NCBI GenBank assembly: GCA_012845835.1
Contig: JABAKD010000001.1
Span: 513,501 to 577,500 of the forward strand
DNA length: 64,000 bases
Direction of reading: 5' to 3'
Source of the DNA: Undaria pinnatifida
Taxonomy: Eukaryota > Sar > Phaeophyceae > Laminariales > Alariaceae
Position 1 is the first letter of the stretch, and each line of letters starts with the position of its first letter. Below are positions 1 to 12,688 of this stretch, piece after piece. The notes under the pieces were generated by a model that saw only the letters and a list, made by a program, of their open reading frames with translations, did not search any database and was not told the DNA's origin. Both the position numbers and the translations under genes were made by a program.

Positions 1-578
1 GATGCGGAGGCACTAAAGGGTAGCTATATAAGCATGGCGCGTACGCGCAACCTCAGGGGTAGGTGCTAGTGAGCCAGCGCTCTCTACAATGTGACCTGGT
101 TCTCAGCTGCTGCGCGATGTCGTATTCGGTGCTGATTTTGTCAACCACCGTCGCTATACTACAACGCCGTCGCCGAAGCCTCCACCGCCACCGCCACCCA
201 CGCCGCACGGCCGCCGCCGCTACCTGCTGTGCGGCGGCTATTGTGCTGCGGCTGCGGTTGGTGTCTCCTGCGCTTGTTTCTTAAAACATTAATAAAAAAC
301 TGGCTGTTCTGTTGTTGTGGTGATGATCGTGGTGATCGAGCCAGGCGAGCCGAGCTGCTGCGCCGCAACTCATCTGGCGAGGCCATCGCCACCGCTACCT
401 TCGCCCCCGCCACCGCCGCTGCTGCTGCTGCTGCGGCTGCGGCCGCTGTGCTGCTGTTTGTCTGATGGTGCTGTGCTGGGCCTGCCCCAGTCGGTGAGTC
501 TATTAATAGGTGCTACCGCAGTATGTCAAAATTCAAAATTCGATGCTGCCTCCCCGCTCCCAGCCTGTGATATGGAGC

Positions 579-890
579 CGGTCGCCCCGGTGGCGTATCA
601 GGTTATCCTCGAGCCTGGTATAGGTCAGTTTCGTGAGTTCGAGCCCCGCCGAGTGCATACTCGTATCAATTCGTTGGGACGTTTCCTTGTGCACAAATTG
701 ACTTGCGGAAAGCGCGAGAGCGTGAGTTAGAAACACTCGATGAAAAATCGACGAGCAGTGTGGGATTGCTGAACCCTATGCGCGATGAAAATTGAGGGCA
801 AGAACCGGGGGGAAGAAGCGACGACACCTGTGACCACGGCTTGTCCAGAAGCTAGAAAGTAAAAGCGTGAGAAAAAAAAAAAAAAAAAAA
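579..890 (+). mobile_element. tRNA-derived SINE, copy 1
   Basis: A short non-autonomous retroposon. An A-box-like element TGGCGTATCAGG lies at 591-602 and a B-box-like element GAGTTCGAGCC at 635-645, the spacing of an internal RNA polymerase III promoter. About 230 bp of body follow, then a pure A tail (872-890). Diverged copies with the same order occur at 4509-4810 (+), 54350-54667 (-) and 54690-54981 (-), with fragments at 37683-37830 and 53291-53345. Several copies, an internal promoter and an A or T/A-rich tail together define a SINE. It presumably depends on a LINE for movement. Which tRNA it came from cannot be told by eye. Confidence 0.8.
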
Positions 891-1587
891 TGGAGGCCGT
901 GTACGCCATTTCTGCGATTCGTTCGCCGCAAGCGCAACGAAAGCATGCCGGAGTGAATTTGACCTTTTTCTAGCATGATGGAAGTATGTTTAGTGATTTT
1001 TTTTAACGCATACACTCGACTCTAAATTTCTAGCTCACGGAAGGCAGTGATACGAACACAAACATTATGATTGGTTTTTCAACCATTTCACCCCAGTGAC
1101 GTCACTATGACGTCATTATTATGGGGCATTTCGACCGGTATTTATAGGGGGAGGGTTAGGGTTAGGGTTTGTTCCATCGTGTTGGAAATCCCAATAATGA
1201 TTTGTAAGTCACCCACGGAAGGTGAGTACGGTGTTAAATATTACGGGAAGCACGAAGAAGTCAGGAGTTCTTAGTCGCACTTACTTGTCTATAATAGACA
1301 CTAGTATCAAAGTCTTGCCACGTCACCACATCATAATAATCAGATCTGCTCGTTTGTCGGGGATATCATATCATGATGACATGTCCTCGAGGCTTGCATG
1401 ATGCATTCGCAAGCAGGAGAGGAGTAGCGCCCTCGTCGACGTGCGGTGTCAACGATGCCATCCTGTCCTTGCACATATTAATCAAGGCTGTGTCCTGTCG
1501 GGTACGTACAAACCATACCCGGGGTATTTACCCCGGGTATTACCCCACAAAGAGCTTAAGTAAGTTCCGTAGGACATTCATACTCGT

Positions 1588-1800
1588 ACCCGGAATTTCT
1601 GTGAGTTCTGTGCGACCCATGCCACAATACCCGGGGTACGGGTACAGCATGTTTTGTACCCGCCCGGAATTTCTGTGAGTTCTGTACGCCCGTTCCACAA
1701 TACCCGGAACTTCTGTGACTTCTGTAACACTTCCATGCCCGTACCCAAAACTTCTGGAAGTTCTTTAAGCCTTCCATACCCTTACCCGGAATCCACAAGC
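1588..1800. repeat. Minisatellite, unit about 60 bp
   Basis: Three to four imperfect direct copies of a unit containing ACCCGGAATTTCTGTGAGTT followed by a CCATGCCACAAT-like segment. Copies degrade to the right. CCCGGGTA palindromes lie just upstream (1518-1545). Confidence 0.7.
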
Positions 1801-1841
1801 CCTACAGAACATAACATTGCGCATTATTATAAAAATAAAAA

Positions 1842-1945
1842 TACACTCCAGCTGTGAGATCGAATATTTTGTCGAAACTCATCTTTGCAAGCTGTGTGTG
1901 ATACTCCGATCGCGCGTATTACGGGTTGTGTGTCCTCACATTATA
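1842..1945 (+). repeat. Dispersed repeat R1, fragment
   Basis: The block CTCCAGCTGTGAGATCGA, then TCGAAACTCATCTTTGCAAG, then ACTCCGATCGCG also occurs at 6573-6670, 33327-33425, 35410-35510 (inverted) and 58665-58770. Shorter or diverged copies lie near 7278, 11100, 37400, 37625, 55770 and 57100. It is the left part of a longer element described at 33225-35640. Confidence 0.7.
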
Positions 1946-2409
1946 CGTAATATAGTGCATGTGACGCCGTAAAGGTGCCCTAAAAAAATTAAAGCAGGCG
2001 ACGCGGATTTTGTACTTCATCGCCAAACAGCATCATCACCAAACACACCAAACACCAACCGACCGAACGCGATTTCAAAGGCAAAACAATATATTACTGG
2101 GGTACATTGGCCTTCGCGTATTACTGTGATACATTGCAATAAAGGTCCAATTATGGTTACATATTAATAATAAAATAGGGAATGAATGATTAGTTAGGTT
2201 TTTGTGCACCAGGCATATCATGGGATCTGTGGAGGACAGCGTACGTACGTAGATGGATCTGGTTATTAATACTATGGTCCCGGTAACACCATCTTGAACG
2301 GAAATATAAGGGATTTTCGAATATTAACAATAAATCACACGGTCATTATATTTACGTCCGGATTGGTAATATGATGTGGTAATGTGATGATGTGATGCCT
2401 GATGCCTGA

Positions 2410-2765
2410 TTCCCGCGGCCATTACGTCTATCGCAATTGTCCCTATCGCCGTTGCCTCCATAGTATCGCTATTGCCTCTATTGTATCGATATTGTATCTC
2501 TTTGCAGTATTGCTGTGGCCTCTATCGCTGTTGTCCCTCTCGCTATTGCCTCCATCGCTATTGTCTCTATCACTACTCTATCGCTATTGTCACTACCGCT
2601 ATTTATCGCCCCTATCGCTCTTGCCTGCCTCTGCAGAATAGCTATTGCCTATATCGTTACTACTGCTGTCTCCATCCCTATTGCCCCCGTCACGATCGTA
2701 TCTATCGCTATACTGCCTCTATCGCTGATGTCTCTATTGCTGTTGTCTCTTTCGCTATTATAGCG
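2410..2765. repeat. Tandem array of a TATCGCTATTGCCTC-like 15-mer
   Basis: About 350 bp of degenerate 15-18 bp direct repeats. A single unit of the same sequence stands just upstream of each copy of the duplicated 5' kinase exon (about 5440, 6039 and 56510), so the array may derive from that intron. Confidence 0.7.
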
Positions 2766-3652
2766 CCTTTACAGTGAGTGGAGGATCCCAACATTGTCGG
2801 TGTGCAAGCCCAATATGCCAGCACTGTTCAGGGCACTGGCATTAGTGATAATAGGGTTACGATGTTGTTGTTGCTGTTGTCTCACATTCACTCTTGTCAA
2901 ATATCTAGAGTCCGTGGTCACACAAAGGTGCTGGAGCCCTAGGAAGATCCGAAAAATCAAATGAAATCGAATTCGTCCGGGGAATAAACGTTTCCCCGCC
3001 TAAAAACGCACGATACGAAGAAGGCGCACAAGTGAAATGATCCCATGTGCAAACTGAACTCACATGGCCGCGGGTATCCACTCAACTACGGCATAGAGTG
3101 TCCCCGTTCCCACAACTAACCAACTCGCGGCTACAAACTACAGCGGTCGAGCTGCCTGCACCGTACGAACCGCACGGTAATCGTGAGCACAGACGAACGC
3201 GCCTGCTGTCTGGAGTGCTGTCAGAGTGACGACCCGTGGGCATGCCATGAAAACAGAGCAATCGAACCAAAAACCACCATACAAATATCAACGATCGCCG
3301 TCTTCCCGGATTATCTGACAGGTTGCAGCGCAGCTACGACGCCCGCGCCTGAAAATTGAAAATCGCGGGGGATCGTTCCCCATAAAGGGTATACAACTCT
3401 ACCACGCTACAAAAATCAGTGACGTAAGTAACATGTTTTACTACTGCCTCGTAAACAGACCCTGAAAAAAGACGATCGCTGCTTTTGTGATGATGGTGTG
3501 CGTGCGGGTCATGGGTCTCCGTGTGCCATTCTCCTGCTGCGGTTCTCCATGGCCGACTCATCGCCTTAGCTCACTCGGCCCGCTTATTCGCACTTGCTCT
3601 CGTTGACGCTTAATTCCAATCGGTTCCCCTTCTCCCCCGTCCCCAAAACAAA

Positions 3653-3912
3653 ATGCTCCTCGCAGCTTGCGGTGTTGATCTGAAAAACAAAAGTTCTCGT
3701 TCAGGGAGAGTTCAATCCGTCTCTTGCCCGCCCGTCGACGCTCAGTCGCCCTCCTCCTTCGTCGTCGAATCTAGCCTCCTGCCGGCGCAGTTCCCTCCAC
3801 TCAAACCAAGACTGCGCCGTAGTGTGGCTCGTGGTGGCGCCTGCCTCCGCGCACGAACATCCCGATTAAGCATTGCTGCTCCGCCGCTGCTGCCTAGAAA
3901 GACGCGCGAATC
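3653..3912 (+). CDS. Candidate first coding exon (kinase gene 1 or an unrelated gene)
   Basis: Open frame of 86 codons plus 2 nt. It starts at an ATG preceded by CAAAACAAA and ends at a strong donor GTAAGTGA (3913). The predicted peptide is Ser/Arg/Pro-rich and has no recognisable domain. The upstream 60 bp are pyrimidine-rich and could be a 5' UTR. The exon ends in phase 2, while the next supported kinase exon (5466) starts in phase 0. An unseen exon would therefore be needed, or this belongs to something else. No matching exon was found upstream of the second gene copy. Confidence 0.25.
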
Positions 3913-4508
3913 GTAAGTGACCATGCCTAACGCACCACGTACGACCCAACTCTACCGCCACGCCTAAGCCTCGCGGCCACACGCAGCAGCAAGAAGGTAT
4001 CACTCCTTGAGGGTGAGTCCGGCCTTACACCCGCTAGAAAGACCCCCCCCCACTCGCTACAAGCCTGCTAGGGCATGCCTCGCAGCATGCCTTACCGAGG
4101 CGGCAAAGGGAACGGAGTACTATATAGATACTAGGTAGTGTAGAGAGTTCTAGTCGTGCCAAGCAATTTCACAGGCACTGTACCTCGTAGAGAGCAGTGG
4201 CATTACTTAACAGGTATCATTGGGAGCCCCCGACTGTATTGATATTACCTCTAGAGTGGGTACCCCGATTAACAAGCGCCCGAAACAAGCGCTCTTTACC
4301 AAACGCATTGATCTTATCTTTAGTGGGGAATATATAGTTTTTGTATAAGCGGGACATTCCGATTGGACCGCTCTTAAGTCCCGAATGCTCTTATCCTGGG
4401 CACTCCTAAATTAGGGTACCCACTGTATCGCTATTGTCCCTTTGCCCCTGTTGACTCGATCGATAATGCCTAATTCCTCTACGGTGGGGTATCCGATTTA
4501 AAGCGCCC

Positions 4509-4810
4509 CGGTCGCTCCAGTGGCGTATCAGGTTATCCTCGAGCCTGGTGTAGGCCAGTTTCGTGAGTTCGAGCCCCCCCGAGTGCATACTCGTATACAT
4601 TCGTAGAAACATTTTCTTGTGCACAAATTGACTTGCAGAAAGCCCGAGAGCGTGAGTAAGCAACACTCAATGAAAAAACGACGAGCAGTGTGGGATTGCT
4701 GAACCCTGTGCGGGATAAAAAGTTGAGGACAAGAACCGGGGGGGAGAAGAGACAACACCTGTGACCACGGTTTGTTCAAAAGCTGAAAATATAAGCGTGA
4801 AAACAAAAAT
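4509..4810 (+). mobile_element. tRNA-derived SINE, copy 2
   Basis: Same order as the copy at 579-890: GTGGCGTATCAGG A-box region, GAGTTCGAGCC B-box region, the CTGTGACCACGG block, and an A-rich end. Its tail is shorter and interrupted. Confidence 0.75.
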
Positions 4811-5465
4811 GCTTCTACGGTGGGGTATCCGATTGAAGAGCCCCGCGAAACAGGCCACTACTATACATTGTTACCACAAATCACAGCTAGAGGAGTGTAT
4901 TTTATTTTTCATGTTATTGTTACCGCTCTTATCCCCGTGCCGCTCCGATGTCAGATTGGGTATCCTATACCGGTACCAGGCAAAAATGTCGGTTGACGGT
5001 CGATTTTTTGACCGGTCAAGGCATCTTTAGACATACTATACTGTTGGTAGGATGACAGTTCCTCGAAGGCTGTCCATTACGCCGCAAGAGACATCATCTT
5101 TGATTGATATCAGGAGTAGGTTTTTGCATGGCGTTACAAGGCGCGATAAGTAAATTTACTTGACCCTTTTCGAACCGCACCGAAAATTTTGGGAACGCAT
5201 GACGTAGAATTAGCGTAGAAAAAAATTCCAGTTCTAACCGAAGATGTCGGTTGACCGCACTATTGACTTTGGACGTACAACCGTCAAGGATCGCTCCATA
5301 CGAAAACTAGTAACACGGCTAACGAGACCTTGACGGGACAAAATTAGACCGTCAACCCACATACTGGATACTAACAGGATCAAATCCGTTTCCTCTTGTA
5401 AATGGTATGGACGCTCCTAAATCGGGTGCCTTATTGTATTGCTATTGCCTCTATCCCCACTGAAG

Positions 5466-5570
5466 GAGGGCCACGAGCAGGCGTCCGCCGTTCGTCTAAC
5501 TCCCGCAGAAGGGATCGGCCCGGAGCTTGACAAAGAGAGGTTTCTTATGAAGAATATCAGCGTGCACATG
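5466..5570 (+). CDS. Kinase gene 1, 5' exon, tandem copy A
   Basis: Thirty-five codons from EGHEQ to ISVHM, between acceptor CCCCACTGAAG and donor GTGAGAGG, phase 0 at both ends. Nearly the same exon follows at 6065-6172, and once more in gene 2 at 56546-56653. The three translations stay aligned with only conservative changes and one in-frame codon gap (AEG versus AEEG). That is strong evidence of coding. The flanking 600 bp are duplicated with the exon. Confidence 0.65.
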
Positions 5571-8500
5571 GTGAGAGGAGTTGCTTCGTTTTTCGTTTTT
5601 CAAGCCAAGCGTGTGGCTCATGGTTGAGCGTAAAATGACAGGGGTTATTAGTAGTTTTCGAGGCTGCTTTGGTTTTTATTTTTCAAGCCGGCGTGCTACA
5701 TGGTTTGAGCGTCAACAAGTGGGGCCGGTTCACAAGACGCGATAAGTATATTTACTTGGCCTTTTTCGAACCGCACCGAAAATTTTGGGAATGCATGACT
5801 TGGAATTAGCGTAAAACGATTTTTCCAGTTCTAACCAAAGATGTCGGTTGACGGCACTCTTGGCTATTCACGCACGACCGTCAACGACCGCTCCATACGA
5901 AAACCAGTATAACACGGCTAACGAGGCCTTGACGGGACAATATTAGACCGTCAACCCACCTCTTTGGTACTAACAGGATCAAATCCGTTTTCTCTTGTAA
6001 ATGGTATGGACGCTCCTAAATCGGGTGCCTTATTGTATTGCTGTTGCCTCTATCCCCACTGAAGAAGGGCCACGAGCAGGCGTCCGCCGTTCGTCTAAAT
6101 CCCGCAGAAGAAGGGATCGGCCCGGAGCTTGACAAAGAGAGGTTTCTTATCGAGAATATCAGCGTGCACATGGTGAGAGGAGTTGCTTCGTTTTTCGTTT
6201 TTCAAGCAAGGCGTGTGGCTCATGGTTGAGTGTAAAATTACGGGGGGCATTGAGAGTTTTCGAAGCTGCTTTGGTTTTTAATTTTCAAGCCGGCGTGCTA
6301 CATGGTTTGAGCGTCAACAAGCGGGGCGAGGTTTAGCAATCGCGTTTACTTTTCAGCTCAACTTGTAAGAGTTTTCACCTCAATGGTCGCGTCCTAACAA
6401 TGCTATTGGTTACAACAATACGGGACACCAATCTGCAGTAGACTACCTGGTATTGTAATAGACTAAGAGTACTTGCAGAAGGTGAGGCAAGGGTGCCCTT
6501 TATGTACTTTAATTAGAAATTTGATATGCACTGCAAAAGCCGTGAGATCGAGGATATAATAAAATTTGTAGTACACTCCAGCTGTAAGATCGAAGATTTC
6601 GTCTAAACTCATCTTTGCAACCTGTGTGTGATACTCCGATCGCGTGTATTACCGGGTGTGTGTCCTCATTAAGGATATACTACCGTAGGCCGGCGACTCC
6701 CCTCACAACTATTGAGCTCGCACCAGGGTCAACAGGGGGATGATAATCAATATGTGCGCGGACACTATAAAACCCGTTTTTGAGCGGGGCGAAATCTGAC
6801 GGCTGTGGAATGCATCACTCTTATCATGTATATCCTGTGAGTCGTAAAACCGGTGGGCAGAGCTGGGTTTTTTACCGGGGGGTGGGGGGGGGTGGCGGCG
6901 GCGGCGGCGGCGGGGGGGGGGCTTCAAACATTTTAGGCCGCATAAATGTGTGGGAGCTCACAGTACGCGTGATGCTAGGTCTAGACAATGGTGGGGGTGT
7001 CGGGAAAGGAGAGGGCGGGGGGCGGGGGGGGTTAATTTGAACTTGAAGACTATATAAACGAATTGGAGCTACTGCATTGACGGCTCGAACGGTAACGAGG
7101 TGACATCACCTGTCGGGTAGTGGTAGTTATTCTGGCCGATTTCCATTTTAGGTGAGGCGGCAGGAGAGGGGGGGGGTGTTTGTGTGTAAGGGAGGTGATT
7201 TTTGGTGGGGCGGCGGGGGAGGGTGGGGGGGGGAGAGGAAACGGAGGTGGATGCGAGCAACATATTCTACCTGGGTGCTAATCGTCGAAACTCGTTTTTG
7301 TAAGCTGTGTTTGATACGCCGATCTTGCAGCAGATGGAGAAAGAGTGCCTCATGCTTGGTTTATATTTTCAGTAGGTCATGCGCGCTGGACGTAAAATAC
7401 ACGAGGGACAGAACAAAACGGAATCCCGTCGCATTCTAAAAAAAAAAAACGCACCGCGGCAAGGCCACCGAAACTACACACAGCAGTACAATGGCAGCAC
7501 GGCGACTGTAGCCTCCTTGTTTGGGACTGATTGAGATGAAAAATGTCCCACGCGCTAGCGGAAAGCCCGCTCGCTTCCGTAGATACCTGCTTGGGTTGGT
7601 CGATATCGTGTTCCTCCGTCGAAAATGAATAAAGTACGACTAACTCCCCCTACGTATATCAACCAGCAGCTGCAAAAAAGTACATCTCCGATTGTCTCCC
7701 TCCGCAAATTTTACTGTTATGGTCTGCTTCGAAGTGGCACCGAAGTGGGGACTTTTTTTTTTTTTTTTTAATTAGTTGGGGGGGGTTGTTAAAAAACAAA
7801 CTTGTATGCTTTCCAGCTCCAATCCTAGGAGGTTTTACCCTCGGTGACCTGCTGGACAAGCCGTGGCCACACGTACTACAGTAGATGTCTTGTCCTCTCC
7901 CTCCCTGTATGTTCGTTCTTTATTATCGCGCATTCGCAAGGTTGGTTTAGCATTCCCACTTTTCAGCTGTTCATGCTCGCCAGCATGGATGAATTACATT
8001 TCTTGGCCCCCCTCCATCTGTATGTATTGTTATGCTTGCATTCGACAGTGTGCAGTATGAGTTTCAATTTGTATCGGTCATATTAATAGCATTCCCTAAG
8101 AAAGAAACTAAAGGGAACGAGAGGAAACGCATATTTATTGTCGGTGATGTAGAGAGAGGTGTCGCAATAAACGATACAAGCGGCGGTGCTAACGATACAA
8201 TGCAAGTAAATTGGTAACACAGATTTCTTGCCAATTTTCGCTAATTTTGTTTTTCCAAGTATCGAAATAGAAAATCCAAAGAGCAAAACAGCAAAACCTG
8301 TTCCCCCGTAAACCGGCCAACAAAGGACACGACGGAAAATATTTAAGAAATGCTTTGGCCGAAAACTTGCTGTTTCGGCAATCCCAAAATTCCACAAACC
8401 TTGCCAATTCGGCCTTAAAATTTTGTCAATACCTGTGCCGTTAGAAACGGCCCTAACAACACACCGCCGACACATAGATGAGAAACAAAAGCGATCGAGC

Positions 8501-11500
8501 GGACGAACGTAGAAATACGGATTAAATAATGGAGGCCTGTACTCACCCTTCATTGGTTGATTTTGTTGGTTGGCTGTTTGATTTGTTGTTTGGTTGATTT
8601 GTTGCTTGCTTGCTTGCTTGATTGGTTGATTGGTTATTTGATTTTATTGGTCGTTTAATTGGTTGGTTGACTGGTAGGTGGGTTGGTTGGTTGGCTGGTT
8701 GGCTGGTCGGTCGGTTGGTTGGTTGGTTGATTGATTGATTGATTAGTTGGTTTGATTGATCAATTGATCGATTGATCGATCGATCGATTGATTGATTGAT
8801 TGGTTGGTTGGTTGATTGATTGATTGGTTGATTGGTTGGTTGTTTGACTGACTGATTGATTGGTTGATTGATTTGTTGTTTGCTCGTTTGTTTGTTTGTT
8901 TGTTTGTTTGATGATGCAGCACGATGAAGGCAGCACTCTTGACACTTGGAAGACCATGGCCATCGAGAAGGCGCGGGTGGCAGCTTTAGCAACAATCGAC
9001 GAGGTACGCGATGAATTGGGATGCTCTGAAGCCATGTTCATATAATGGTCTTTGGAATCTCGAATCTCGAATGTCGAATCTCAAATTTCTCGAAGAAGGG
9101 GGGGGGGGGGGGCACTCTTTTGGTTGCTGTTCTTAGTCCTTTGACCATTGATCACGCATGCCTTTCCACACGGAGCACCGTTTCTACCCCACTAATAGAG
9201 ACACCTCCAATTTTTGGGCGCTCGTTACGTTTCTTCCACATACACTAAATAAAAAAATCGAGGGGGGGGGCGATAATGAAAAAAGCTCAAAGCCTGTTTC
9301 CACAAAATATCTACGTGCGCAGTTGACTTAAGAGACGGGAGAATAATGCTGCTGGCAGGGTCTGCTCTTGGGACATTGTCACCCCGCGCGTGATACGTCG
9401 CGCTCGCTTCAATACATTAAAAGCCCGTGAGAGAGAGGTGAATTGTGCTACACAGCGTCGCTCCCGATAGTGCCGGTGTGTGCCAGCCCAACATACCGGC
9501 ACCATACAGGGCACCAGCACTATTGGGAATAGGGATACTAGAGGGATACTATAGAGAGTTTCAGTCGGGCCGAGCCATTCCACGGGCACCATAAAGGGCT
9601 TTGGCACTACTAAACCTGCACTATAGAGGGAATTGGCCCTACTAAACCGGTACTATAGAGGGGATTAGCAATATTCGATCGGAACTAAAGAGGGAAGTGG
9701 CTATATTCAACCAGCGCTGTTGGGGGTTCCCCATTGTAACGACTGCAGATATATGTACGTAGCAGAGGAGAAAATGAAAGGGCGGCTTTATCCCCTGTAG
9801 GTGTTGCACCCTCGTTTTAGGCGTCAAATTACTTAGAATTAGTGAGGGTTCATTTTTTGCGGTGATTACTATCAGCATAGATAGGCGTAATCGTGCGATG
9901 TACAACGGATGACGACTGTCCTTGAATGCGTGTGCATAGGGGTGAACTTAACCATAATTTGGTAGTAACTTAGTACATCCTCCGGAGAATTATTTTGGGG
10001 TTGGATAATTAATGACTCTTTTCAGGGATTTAGGGAGATGATATAGCCTCTGCGCCCATCGCGACCCCGCCGCTTTGCCCCTCATGGATAGCTGCCGCTC
10101 GCAGCAGGCGGTGGCGGTGATGGTGGCGGTGCCTTGGGAGGGACAGTAACGCTCGTTAAAGCGGACGTGGAACTCCTCGCGTCTCGGTTGGCAGCGGCGG
10201 GACCGAGCCCTGCAGCAGCCCTGGCTGGGTTCAAGGCAACGGTCGACACAGAGCGCCCCTCCATCTCAGAGAGGAGTGAGATGTTGCGGCAGGTGCTTCG
10301 GACGTGCGAGGTAAGGCATACAGCAGTAGGATACCTACCAACCAGTATGATAGGTTTTGGGTCGAAAATACAATATACACTATAATACTACAGGGTTGAG
10401 ATGGATAGTTTCACACATCGGGCAGATCAGATCCCCGTTTGTCATGATGACAAGTATTTGTCTTGCTGGGCAGATATTCCCCTGGTCTAGACGATCTGCA
10501 GGTCCTATAATAGATGTAGCCGAGTGAGAGCCGGATAATAGCACAGTTGGGAAGAGAAACCCAAGAGATTTGTGCGTACTTAGCACCCCTCTTACCCGCC
10601 GCCCTCGCCTGTCCCCTTACAATGTCTGCCCGAATGCCCGTTTTTTTTCCGCCAGACACGGAGGGTCGTTTTGGATGATGCTGTGAACGAAATCCGCGCC
10701 GACGTGCATAGGTTATGGGCTCTCCTCAAAGCTAAAAGGAAGAACCAGGAACATACAGCTCACGCCAATGTAAGAGTTTTATTTCCAAAAAGCCGAAATG
10801 ACCAAACATAAAACATCATACACTACACGCGTCACCCGGCTGGTTATGTTACTTGCCTTTCTTTTTTTCCTGTAGTGTTACCGTGTTTCAGCACGGCAAA
10901 CTGCCGGCAGAAAGTAGGGTCAAGGCAGCAAAGAAGCAAGAAGCGAATAAGCGATGGTATTTCATTGACAGCCTCGCGTGTGTAACGTTATATTTTTGTT
11001 GTTGCGATATATAGTTCCGCGTGAGAGTGACCAGCCAGGGAAGTGACCTACAGCAGTAGGCGAGGTCCATACTTGTTAATAAAAAAAAACGAAAAATACA
11101 CGTCAGCTGTGAGATCGACCAAAAATGAGTTTTTGATCATATACATGTCGCGTTTTCTCCTTCGGCATGTGGTTGGCGCGAAATACGGGAGGGTGTCGCA
11201 AGTTGAAAAAGGGGACACAACTCTTATTGAAACCACTAAGTTAAGTTATTAGCCACCGCTCTCGTAACCGGGCAAGTAGCACCGACCAACCGATCAGCCC
11301 AAACGATTTTATAGCTTAGTCTATTTTACTGGCGTTTATCGATGTCACTCAACACACCACGCCTGACCCCTCCATCCCTTGCCTCCCTCCCTCGAGCCTT
11401 CACGCAATGCGTTATCGTACGTACATGGATTGTTTATCACACCGACACCGTTGGATTCGACTCTGGTGTAAAAACGAAACGTTTCCTGTTCGCGAGACTT

Positions 11501-12606
11501 GTATCCCCGACCTCCCTTCTCCCAGGATTATTTACGTGGTTAGTCGTCGCTCATAAATGTTCAGCCCCCCCCCGTTCCGTCATGGGCTCCATCATTCACA
11601 ATGAAGAACACAACAAAGTAGATAGCCTTTGTTTGCGCACGCGTGATCTAGCCCTTCGGATCTCGTCCCACTCGATCCTGAAGTTGGTGATTATCGTTCA
11701 TGACCTTGCGTTTTGCTCTATGCGTGCAATGATTGGACGGCCCGCGCGTCGGTTTTGTCTGGACCGATCGTCGTCGAGCCGCTGATTGTCGTCTGCCTCG
11801 TATATTATATCAAACGCGATCGGAGTAAATCACTCCCTCATTGTGTTTTTACCGGTGACAGGGTATTCCAGTGGCGTACGCGCCCTCGCTGACTACCATG
11901 ACAGCACGCCTTAAAGAAGCCTCTCCGCCCCCCTCCCTCCCTTTTTCAGCACCACATTAGCATGCGTTGAAGGACCACCGTGCCCCTCTCCTCACCCCGC
12001 CGCCCCCCTGCCCCCGCCCTCAACCAAATCCACCTCTTAACCCCCCCCTCCTACCCCTCCCACCTCCACCCCCCCTTCCGTCCCCCCCCCCCCCCCCACC
12101 GAGCACCCGTTACCCCACCCACCTCTCATCTCACGCCACTTGCCCCCCCTTATGCTCCCCTGACTTCCCACAACACCCCCCCTCCCACCCCCCCCCTCCC
12201 ACCGCACCCCCCACACGCTCCACCCCCTTTCACCTGCCACCCCCCTCGCCCTTTGTGTCCTATCTAGGCTCTACCTGTCCGCGGCCAATTCGAGGTACCC
12301 GCGCTGGTGCCGGTGTATAATGCGGCGGCAACACACCCTATTCCTGCAAATAGTATTCACGCCGCTGTACAAAGGTGGAAAAAGGGGAAGTTCCAGGAAG
12401 CATTTGCACAGCGCGCGCGGGAAACGGGTGACAGAATTGACGTGATCGTGGCGGAGATGGTGCTGCCCGGGTGGGAGCATTTAAGAGTACCGGGGAGGGT
12501 GTTGGGGGAGGGCGGCTTTGGCTGCGTTCGTGCGGTGTCGATACCGGAACTTGGACGGACGTATGCCGTCAAGAAGTTCAACGTGGTAAGTTGATCATGT
12601 TGTTGC

Positions 12607-12688
<82 letters not shown>

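Larger units (their letters stand above)
1..3600. other. Intergenic region with repeats, no supported gene
   Basis: I see no convincing exon here. The stretch holds GC-rich low-complexity DNA (160-480), a tRNA-derived SINE (579-890), a short run of the telomere-like unit TTAGGG (about 1148-1168), a minisatellite (1588-1800), a copy of a dispersed repeat (1842-1945) and a TATCGCTATTGCCTC-type tandem array (2410-2765). The remaining DNA is AT/GC balanced, with stops in all frames. Confidence 0.6.
5100..6335. repeat. Direct tandem duplication of about 600 bp carrying an exon
   Basis: Unit 1 (about 5130-5735) and unit 2 (about 5735-6335) run in parallel from CGCGATAAGTA through TTCGAACCGCACCGAAAATT, the exon, and GCCGGCGTGCTACATGGTTT. 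Gene 2 has only a single unit (about 56335-56820), so the doubling happened in this copy or was lost in the other. Confidence 0.85.

Noticed and set aside
8083-8553. Minus-strand open frame of 156 codons
   Set aside because: The homologous DNA in the second gene copy (about 58063-58450) has indels that break the frame. It is intronic and shows no domain.
8543-9041. Minus-strand Asn/Gln-rich frames (NQPINQS type)
   Set aside because: These are translations of the GATT/GGTT microsatellite.
11967-12320. Pro-rich + frames
   Set aside because: They are the C-rich intron tract. The exon proper starts at 12268 in a different frame.
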